Assembly (NCBI RefSeq): GCF_902489635.1
Contig: NZ_CABUAN010000008.1
Span: forward strand, 11,679-75,678
DNA: 64,000 nt
From: an uncultured Porphyromonas sp.
Lineage (GTDB): Bacteria > Bacteroidota > Bacteroidia > Bacteroidales > Porphyromonadaceae
Reading direction: 5' to 3'
The position numbers and the translations under genes were made by a program. Positions 36,002 to 41,403 of this stretch are shown here, in pieces. Numbering within the stretch: the stretch's first letter is position 1; the number at the start of each line of letters is the position of its first letter. The notes under the pieces were generated by a model. The model was not told where the DNA came from. It searched no databases and worked only from the letters and a program-made list of their open reading frames with translations.

Positions 36002-36472
36002 CTATCGAGTGATCTCCAGGATCTCAAAGACCAGCGTACCCGCAGGCACCTGTATCTCCGCTATATCACCCACCTTCTTGCCGAGGAGACCCTTAGCAAT
36101 GGGTGTATTGACCGAGATCTTGTTTTCCTTAAAGTTTGCTTCAGCATCAGAGACGATGTAGTAGCTCTTCTCCTCGCCCTTCTTCTTGTTGAGTAGGCGC
36201 ACATGGTTCAGTATCTGCACCTCATCAGTCTTAATCTGCGAAGGCTCCAATACACGTGCATTACCCAGCTGAGCCTTGAGCATAGCGATCTTGTCCTCGA
36301 GATGAGCCTGCGCCTCCTTAGCAGCATCGTACTCAGCATTCTCCGACAGATCTCCCTTGTCACGAGCCTCAGCAATCTGCTGTGTGACCTTAGGACGCTC
36401 CTCAGCCTCCAGTTGCTTGATCGTATTGTTGAGGGCATCGTATCCCTCTTGGGTCATATAGTAATATCCCAT
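36002..36472 (-). CDS. greA: Transcription elongation factor GreA
   Basis: GreA enters the RNA polymerase secondary channel and stimulates cleavage of backtracked transcripts. The 156 residues show the N-terminal coiled coil with the two-acidic-residue tip (DLSENAEYDAAKEAQAHLE) and the C-terminal FKBP-like domain (VGDIAEIQVPAGTLVFEILE). YYMTQEGYDALNNTIKQLE is the usual start. It is the first gene of a greA-HIT-phoH operon. No convincing TAnnTTTG box was seen upstream. Confidence 0.95.
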   Translation of the reverse strand: MGYYYMTQEGYDALNNTIKQLEAEERPKVTQQIAEARDKGDLSENAEYDAAKEAQAHLEDKIAMLKAQLGNARVLEPSQIKTDEVQILNHVRLLNKKKGEEKSYYIVSDAEANFKENKISVNTPIAKGLLGKKVGDIAEIQVPAGTLVFEILEITR

Positions 36473-36794
36473 AGATATAGATTAGGTGATAATGATTTCT
36501 AATTCAGTCTAGTGCATATCCTATGAGTCGCACCACGCGGGCCATCTCTCGGCTGGCGAAAGCACCTCATAGATACAAAACAAATGAGGACTTACTCCCA
36601 CACAGCACCCTCTATCATCTAGAAGAGCCACATCAGAGAAGCCTCGTCACATATTGAGATGTGCTACGCCGTCTGCACACCTCCCTTACTGGGTGCAAAG
36701 GTACTAAAAAAACGTTTCACCCCCTTTCCTTTACTCCCCCCTCCCCTCCGATCGCTCTGTCAGGAGCTACACACGAGCGACAAGCAAGACATAG
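36473..36794. other. Gap upstream of greA with no recognised element
   Basis: This 322-base gap holds only a pyrimidine-rich tract around 36720-36750 and an imperfect minus-strand -7-like TATCTATG at 36575-36568. I see no gene, RNA or repeat. Confidence 0.4.
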
Positions 36795-36799
36795 ATGAG

Positions 36800-36974
36800 G
36801 AGACTGTTGCAAAAGTCAACAGTCTCACAATCTTGCTTGCAAGATTGTCCTGACTTTGCAGAAAGGATGAAGCGCAAGGCGCTGAGGGTGAGGTCTGAAG
36901 GGAGCATACCTCCGTATGTGACCGAAGCCGAATCCCGAAAGCAACACAGCGATGCGCCTTTATGCAATAGTCTC
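36800..36974 (+). mobile_element. 175-bp MITE, copy 1, with ATGAG target duplication
   Basis: The element starts GAGACTGTTGCA and ends TGCAATAGTCTC, so its ends are imperfect inverted repeats. Perfect 5-bp ATGAG duplications flank it (36795-36799 and 36975-36979). Inside are the 27-nt left-end hairpin and a second hairpin, CAATCTTGC/GCAAGATTG, with a 2-base loop. It encodes no transposase. Reading frames are open through it on both strands. It is inserted in a short repeat whose uninterrupted relative is at 21701-21733. Confidence 0.88.
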
Positions 36975-37005
36975 ATGAGGTCACTATATATAGTGTGTCC
37001 GCCAT
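36975..37005. repeat. Short TA-rich palindrome repeat, right half of the MITE-interrupted copy
   Basis: The sequence beginning ATGAGGTCACTATATATAGT contains the perfect palindrome CACTATATATAGTG (36982-36995) and aligns with 21701-21733. Directly downstream (37010-37075) are 7-nt (GCTGTTA type) and 9-nt (ATCGGAGCT type) microsatellites. Confidence 0.6.
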
Positions 37006-37075
37006 GGATTAGCTGTTGGCTGTTAGCTATTGGCTGTTAGCTATCGGAACCATCGGAGCTATCAGAGTGATCGGA

Positions 37076-37408
37076 TCTCTAATCTCTAACTTCTAATCTC
37101 TAACTTCTAACCTCCAACCTCTATTTACATATCTTTACGGGGAAATTCGTCCGATTCCCTCCTTTCTCGAATATCCACGTGGGAAATCTCAAATCTCCAC
37201 GTGGATATTTTTTATTTTCCACGTGGGCGTCATTCATTTCCTCCGAAGTTTCATTTGATTCCTCCGAGGAATTTTTTATTTCCTACCTGGGAAATAAAAA
37301 ATTTCCACGTGGGAATTTCGAAATATCCACGTGGAAATCAGTTTTCCTCGACGTCGCGCCGTTTTGATATGTAGTCAGTTCTAAATTATTGTGACTAGCC
37401 AGCATCGA
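37076..37408 (+). repeat. 333-bp duplication, copy B, containing palindrome array R5
   Basis: It matches 21738-22070 base for base over most of its length. Palindromic units start at 37175, 37197, 37219, 37240, 37261, 37282, 37305 and 37327, the same spacing pattern as copy A. It starts with seven 7-nt TCTAACT-type units and ends near CCAGCATCGACTC. No gene is evident in it. Bases 37409-37538 carry only the third TA-rich palindrome copy (37483-37521). Confidence 0.85.
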
Positions 37409-37538
37409 CTCTTTCCAGCCAAGTATGACGCATCATAATCGAATTTTTCAAGAGCCTCGCACAGCGATAGACGAGGAATATAGAGGTAAACGAGCTCATT
37501 GTACATAATGCGTCAGCCCTGTTCGTTCCTCGGGCAGC

Positions 37539-37642
37539 ATCGCCCCAGCTATTCGATTTTTTGTACCTTCGCACTAGATGAGTAGGAGAAGCCTTCGCTT
37601 GAAGTGAGCCTCCGCCAGACTCAGATACGATCTCTCCCCAGC
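37539..37642 (+). repeat. 104-bp direct repeat, copy A, abutting the transposase remnant
   Basis: It aligns without gaps to 39201-39304, with 11 differences by my count. It contains a degraded promoter box TACCTTCG (37564-37571), where the other copy has an intact TACCTTTG. Its right edge lies 17 nt before the first ATG of the truncated transposase. Confidence 0.8.
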
Positions 37643-37658
37643 CTATATAAGCGCAGTG

Positions 37659-38216
37659 ATGGAGTACCAGCCTAAAGCTCAGATAGTCTTAGATCACTTT
37701 CATATTATGAAGTTGATGAATGAGAAGATAGATGCTCTTCGCAGAGACCTGTATAGAGAGGAGACAGATCTCAACAAGCGTAAGGTCATCAAAGGTGTTA
37801 GGTATTTACTTCTATTAAATGGAGCGGACGTAATGGATGCGTATCACCGCACAAGACTAGATAATGTGCTGGCTATGAACAAGCCTCTAGCTATAGCATA
37901 TTACCTTAAGGAAGATCTTAGACTATTCTGGCAGCAGGGCTCAAAAGAAAAGGCTGAACTGTTTTTAAAGAAGTGGCTCGAACAAGCAGATGATTCGGGT
38001 GTCAGGCATGTCAAACAAATAGCTAAAACCATCAGGCTCTATCAATGGGGCATTCTAAACTGGTATGACCACCGCATTTCCAATGGAGTGGTCGAAGGAA
38101 TCAATAACAAAGTCAAAGTCCTCAAAAGGGTTGCCTACGGATACAGAGATATAGACTACTTTCAACTAAGACTTTTTGCTCTCCACGATCAGGTCATCAC
38201 ACAAAATCTCGGATGA
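37659..38216 (+). pseudogene. Truncated ISL3-family transposase (C-terminal part)
   Basis: About 185 residues remain of a DDE transposase of the ISL3 type, which normally has about 400 or more. QIVLDHFHIMKLMNEKIDAL and RR correspond to the family segment around a catalytic Asp, and SNGVVEGINNKVKVLKRVAY then GYRD is the C-terminal Glu-containing motif. The N-terminal zinc-ribbon and HTH region and the first catalytic Asp are missing; the frame is cut just after the 104-bp repeat. The remnant should be inactive. I saw no intact terminal inverted repeats next to it. Base composition is more AT-rich than the neighbouring core genes. Confidence 0.8.
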
Positions 38217-38270
38217 ACCAGAAATTAGAAGATAGATTTCATGTATAAATGGATACTCTAAGGAAGCGTT

Positions 38271-39011
38271 ATGTACAGTTATTATTCAAAGAATTTAGAC
38301 GAATTAGTTGCATTAGTGATGCAAAACCAAGCAGAGAAGGTAATTGCTCTGATTGAGTCTGGCAAATTTAATAAGAGCCTTTTAGGGGATATTGGCTGTT
38401 GTGAACACCCCTTGCCATTGTATAAATTGTCCCTATGCAATATGATCTTGCTTGATACTGACGGATGGAGAAGTAATTTCTTGCCTATAGTAGAGCGAAA
38501 TAGACAAAACTGTAGGCGGTTATTGAATTACTGGGAGAAGAGGTGGAGCTATCCTATTGACATGCCAATGGATTTTGAAACATATCGATACGAATGTGCT
38601 TATTTCAAAGATTGGGATATGGATGAATTGCTTGATGGTGATATGAATGAGCTAAGAGCAATGGGATATGATGAGAATGAAGTAGAACTGTGCTATGCTG
38701 TATTGACCTACAAAGCAGATCTGATTCAAAAACAGATAGCCTTGGGAACGAATCCAGATGTTTATATCTCAGCCTCTCTCGCTCCAGGCAAGGGAGAAGC
38801 TTGTGATGGTGAAAGCTACAATGCTTTAGATTTTTGTTACACAGTCTATTGTGATGCTTTTGATTGTCACGAATTAGGTGTTTTTTGGAGTGATCCAGAG
38901 GTTAGGGAAGTTCAGGCACGAGATGTATATTTGCTTTTAGAAGCGGCAGCCTATAAAGATCTAGAAGAGAGGCTGGAAAAACTAAAATATAGAGCAATAG
39001 ATAATTGTTGA
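38271..39011 (+). CDS. Uncharacterised AT-rich accessory protein
   Basis: This 246-residue protein is not recognised. It has no signal peptide or membrane segment. It is acidic, Tyr- and Cys-rich, and begins with a helix-like stretch (LDELVALVMQNQAEKVIALI, then ESGKF) resembling an ankyrin-type helix pair. Codon use is clearly more AT-rich than the core genes. It sits between a transposase remnant and tmRNA, inside the segment bounded by the 104-bp repeats, and has its own 3' hairpin. Cytoplasmic, acidic orphan proteins of this size in such places are often immunity or defence-linked proteins, but no toxin partner is visible and that idea is speculation. Confidence 0.6.
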   Translation: MYSYYSKNLDELVALVMQNQAEKVIALIESGKFNKSLLGDIGCCEHPLPLYKLSLCNMILLDTDGWRSNFLPIVERNRQNCRRLLNYWEKRWSYPIDMPMDFETYRYECAYFKDWDMDELLDGDMNELRAMGYDENEVELCYAVLTYKADLIQKQIALGTNPDVYISASLAPGKGEACDGESYNALDFCYTVYCDAFDCHELGVFWSDPEVREVQARDVYLLLEAAAYKDLEERLEKLKYRAIDNC

Positions 39012-39048
39012 ATGCAGTCCATTTTATCTGTGGATTTAATCATCAAAA

Positions 39049-39080
39049 TGCACATAATCACTTGTGCATGATTATGTGCA
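39049..39080 (+). terminator. Hairpin after the AT-rich orphan gene
   Basis: TGCACATAATCA and TGATTATGTGCA form a perfect 12-bp stem with an 8-base loop, 38 nt after the stop. No strong T run follows, so it may be a terminator or 3'-end stabiliser. Confidence 0.6.
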
Positions 39081-39135
39081 GATTCAATAATTAGACACTG
39101 ATTAACAGAGCGATATGTATCGCTTTAGTTGTCAA

Positions 39136-39169
39136 AATGGGGCTGGGGATCTTCTCTGCTAGCCCCATT
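39136..39169 (+). terminator. Second hairpin terminator between orphan gene and tmRNA
   Basis: AATGGGGCT and AGCCCCATT form a perfect 9-bp stem, followed by CTTTATATCTT. It would insulate the tmRNA region from upstream transcription. Confidence 0.6.
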
Positions 39170-39200
39170 CTTTATATCTTCCACTTGGGTTAGATTCCAC

Positions 39201-39304
39201 ATCGCGCCAGCTATTCGATTTTTTGTACCTTTGCGCCAGATGAGTAGGAGGAGTCCTCGCTTGAAGCGAGCCTCCACTAGACTCAGATACGATCTCTCCT
39301 CAGC
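39201..39304 (+). repeat. 104-bp direct repeat, copy B, upstream of tmRNA
   Basis: This copy matches 37539-37642 and holds an intact TACCTTTG box. It also has a small hairpin, CTCGCTT/AAGCGAG. It ends 48 nt before the mature 5' end of tmRNA, so it is probably the tmRNA promoter region and part of its leader. Confidence 0.8.
39226..39233 (+). promoter_or_regulatory. Candidate -7 box for tmRNA
   Basis: TACCTTTG fits TAnnTTTG exactly. If used, the primary transcript would carry a leader of roughly 110 nt before the tmRNA 5' end at 39353, which RNase P would have to remove. No closer box was found. Confidence 0.4.
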
Positions 39305-39352
39305 TGAGCGATATAGCGATACGCTAGTCTGGGAGACGCAACATACACTCTT

Positions 39353-39756
39353 GGGGCTGATTGGCTTTGACAGCGTGTTGTAGTGATTCGTAAGCATGTG
39401 GTGCCTGCTGTGACGCACCTTAAAACCTTACTGCGAACCTTTCTAAATGGCGAAAACAACTTTGCTCTCGCTGCGTAGTCGAAGTATAGTACACTAACGC
39501 TTCATCCCAGGCATAGATGCCGGGACGAGACATCACCCAGGGGGCCGTTGCTCCGAGGCGCTCTGATACGGTGGTGCATGGATATCGGGGATCGGATGGT
39601 GTAGCCTCGTACATCGTCTTAAACTTTAGAGGATAAGGCTTTAGCTCGGTCGCTGTGCTCGTGAGTTGAGGCCCGACAATCAAAGTACAGCTAAACATGT
39701 AGAAAGCGCTTTGCCACCATGTTTGGACCGGGGTTCAATTCCCCGCAGCTCCACAA
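39353..39756 (+). ncRNA. ssrA: Transfer-messenger RNA
   Basis: tmRNA rescues stalled ribosomes by acting as tRNA-Ala and then as mRNA for a degradation tag. The 5' end GGGGCTG pairs with CAGCTCC near the 3' end (one G-U pair), followed by the discriminator A at 39753. The T-arm reads GGGGTTCAATTCCCC. The tag frame runs 39449-39478 and encodes GENNFALAA then TAG, the expected Bacteroidetes-type tag ending in ALAA. The genome shows CAA where CCA would be, so the tail is probably added after transcription. A hairpin terminator follows within 20 nt. Because the gene lies in an accessory region, it is flanked by repeats and a MITE but appears intact. Confidence 0.95.
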
Positions 39757-39770
39757 CCCCACAGACAGTT

Positions 39771-39808
39771 AAGTCCCTTCGACTGGGTACGCCTAGTCGG
39801 AGGGACTT
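39771..39808 (+). terminator. Terminator of tmRNA
   Basis: AAGTCCCTTCGACT pairs with AGTCGGAGGGACTT (14 positions, one G-U) around a 10-base loop, 15-18 nt after the tmRNA 3' end. Confidence 0.8.
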
Positions 39809-39832
39809 ATCTTATATGGTCACTTACATAAA

Positions 39833-40007
39833 GAGACTGTTGCATAAAGGCGAATCGCTGTGTTGCTTTCGGGATTCGGCTTCGGTCACATACGGAGGTA
39901 TGCTCCCTTCAGACCTCACCCTCAGCGCCTTGCGCTTCATCCTTTCTGCAAAGTCAGAACAATCTTGCGAGCAAGATTGTGAGACTGTTGACTTTTGCAA
40001 CAGTCTC
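39833..40007 (-). mobile_element. 175-bp MITE, copy 2, with ATAAA target duplication
   Basis: This is the inverted copy of the element at 36800-36974, also exactly 175 bp. Perfect ATAAA duplications lie at 39828-39832 and 40008-40012. The second internal hairpin keeps its CAATCTTGC/GCAAGATTG arms, while the two loop bases differ from the other copies. It inserted between the tmRNA terminator and the promoter of the next gene. Confidence 0.9.
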
Positions 40008-40080
40008 ATAAAGAGCCGATCGGGCACCTGCTACCGCATAGTAGGTATTTATCACTAGCACTGCATACTAGATGAAGCAT

Positions 40081-40088
40081 TATCTTTG
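40081..40088 (+). promoter_or_regulatory. -7 promoter box for the alpha/beta hydrolase gene
   Basis: TATCTTTG matches TAnnTTTG, 54 nt before the ATG. A -33 box is not obvious. MITE copy 2 ends 73 nt upstream. Confidence 0.5.
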
Positions 40089-40142
40089 TCTCCACAGAGC
40101 ACCTAAGCCCATCCATAGACTCACACAAAAGACCATACAGCT

Positions 40143-41078
40143 ATGAGTATTACCTACAGAGTGGCAGCCTCAATAGTGAGACTCCTAAACATTAAGAGAC
40201 TCTTTAGAATGTCAGAAGCAAAGATCCTCGCCTTTGCGACTAAGCAGTCTAATAAGTTCAGGCTTCGGCTAGATCAATTCAAGGACTATCACTGCTCCAT
40301 AGAGGAGGTCGATGGCTTTAAGTGTATCAAGCTACAGGCGACTCCTAAGCCCGCTGCAAAAGCTGTCCTGCTACTTTATGGCGGAGGATATGTCACGCCA
40401 CCAGATGCGAGAGACTTCAAGATAGCCAAGAGGATTGTCGATCAGACGGGGAGCGATGTGTGGTTTTTCCTTTACCCCCTTATTTTGGAGCAAACACTCG
40501 AGGTGACCTTTGAGAAGACGCATCAGCTCTATCGGCTTATGCTCGAGCAGTACGCTCCTGAGCAAATATCGATCTTAGGCTTCTCCTCAGGAGCTTGTCT
40601 CGCTATCGGGATAGGACAATACAATAATGAGCAGCGTATGCAGCTACCTAGCCCCAGACAAATCATAGCGGTCTCTCCTGGAGGAATCCCCCTCTCGCTT
40701 TGTGAGGGACATGAAGACATGGCAGACGAAGATGCAGACTTCATCGCCTCTCTAAAGGCTCTCTCGGCGCAAGACATAATCGTCGACTACCATTACTTCG
40801 GCACCGTCGCTTCGATAATGAACCGACACAAGCGACTGCCTGACTATATGATCAACAGCTGCGTGGGCGACTTCTCGCACTTCCCCAAGACCTACCTCTA
40901 CTATGGGTCGCACGAGTGTCTCTACGCTTGCGCTCCCTACTATAAGCGTGCATTCGTCCAGTATGGGGTCCCCTATGAGATACATATCGGTGAGGGACTG
41001 TGCCACTGCTATCCGCTCTTCCGCTTCTTTCCAGAGGGACGTAAGGCTCAGAACGAAATCATCAATCGCCTAAGATAA
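40143..41078 (+). CDS. Alpha/beta hydrolase fold esterase, hormone-sensitive-lipase type
   Basis: The 311-residue protein has an alpha/beta hydrolase layout. LLYGGGYVTPP is a variant of the HGGG oxyanion-hole motif with Tyr in place of His; ILGFSSGACLAIG carries the nucleophile Ser in GxSxG; and the His in GEGLCHCYPLF is the likely catalytic base. No signal peptide is visible, so it is probably cytoplasmic. Substrate is unknown; small-molecule acyl esters are typical. It stands alone with its own promoter, just beyond the accessory region. Confidence 0.78.
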   Translation: MSITYRVAASIVRLLNIKRLFRMSEAKILAFATKQSNKFRLRLDQFKDYHCSIEEVDGFKCIKLQATPKPAAKAVLLLYGGGYVTPPDARDFKIAKRIVDQTGSDVWFFLYPLILEQTLEVTFEKTHQLYRLMLEQYAPEQISILGFSSGACLAIGIGQYNNEQRMQLPSPRQIIAVSPGGIPLSLCEGHEDMADEDADFIASLKALSAQDIIVDYHYFGTVASIMNRHKRLPDYMINSCVGDFSHFPKTYLYYGSHECLYACAPYYKRAFVQYGVPYEIHIGEGLCHCYPLFRFFPEGRKAQNEIINRLR

Positions 41079-41322
41079 GCGTAGCGCACCTTCCCAAGCG
41101 AATGGGAGTCTTACGTGAGAGCTTTGCAAAATCCTCCTAGTAGGAAAGGAGTTTCTATCCAAAAGCACTTGCGATACCTTCCGTAAAGAATTAAAGTAGG
41201 GCTCTTAGGGACTAACCAAGAACCCTATATGTCGCTATGCGCAATGGTAATCAGCGACAGGCGGTGCCACATGCTAATGCGATCGGACATGTGGAGTGGT
41301 GTGCCATTGGCGTAAAAATCGT

Positions 41323-41330
41323 TACCTTTG
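41323..41330 (+). promoter_or_regulatory. -7 promoter box for ftsK
   Basis: TACCTTTG fits the consensus and lies 74 nt before the ATG at 41404. It shows that the longer open frame reaching back to 41296 cannot be entirely coding. Confidence 0.55.
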
Positions 41331-41403
41331 CATCAAGCTTTCCTGTAGGAGATCACCACGCATGGTGCAATGCTCACGCTACAGACTTCCTGATTACTAC
41401 CTC

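Noticed and set aside
36795..37040. Small protein gene inside MITE copy 1
   Set aside because: The same peptide recurs in every MITE copy on both strands and continues into flanking repeats, with no promoter or start context. It is treated as a property of the element, not a gene.
37659..38216. The ISL3 remnant as the source of MITE mobility
   Set aside because: ISL3 elements usually duplicate 8 bp, whereas the MITE has 5-bp duplications, and no end sequence is shared with the remnant.
39136..39169. Partial tmRNA duplicate
   Set aside because: GGGGCTGGGGAT resembles the tmRNA 5' end, but the likeness stops after seven bases and the stretch forms its own perfect hairpin.
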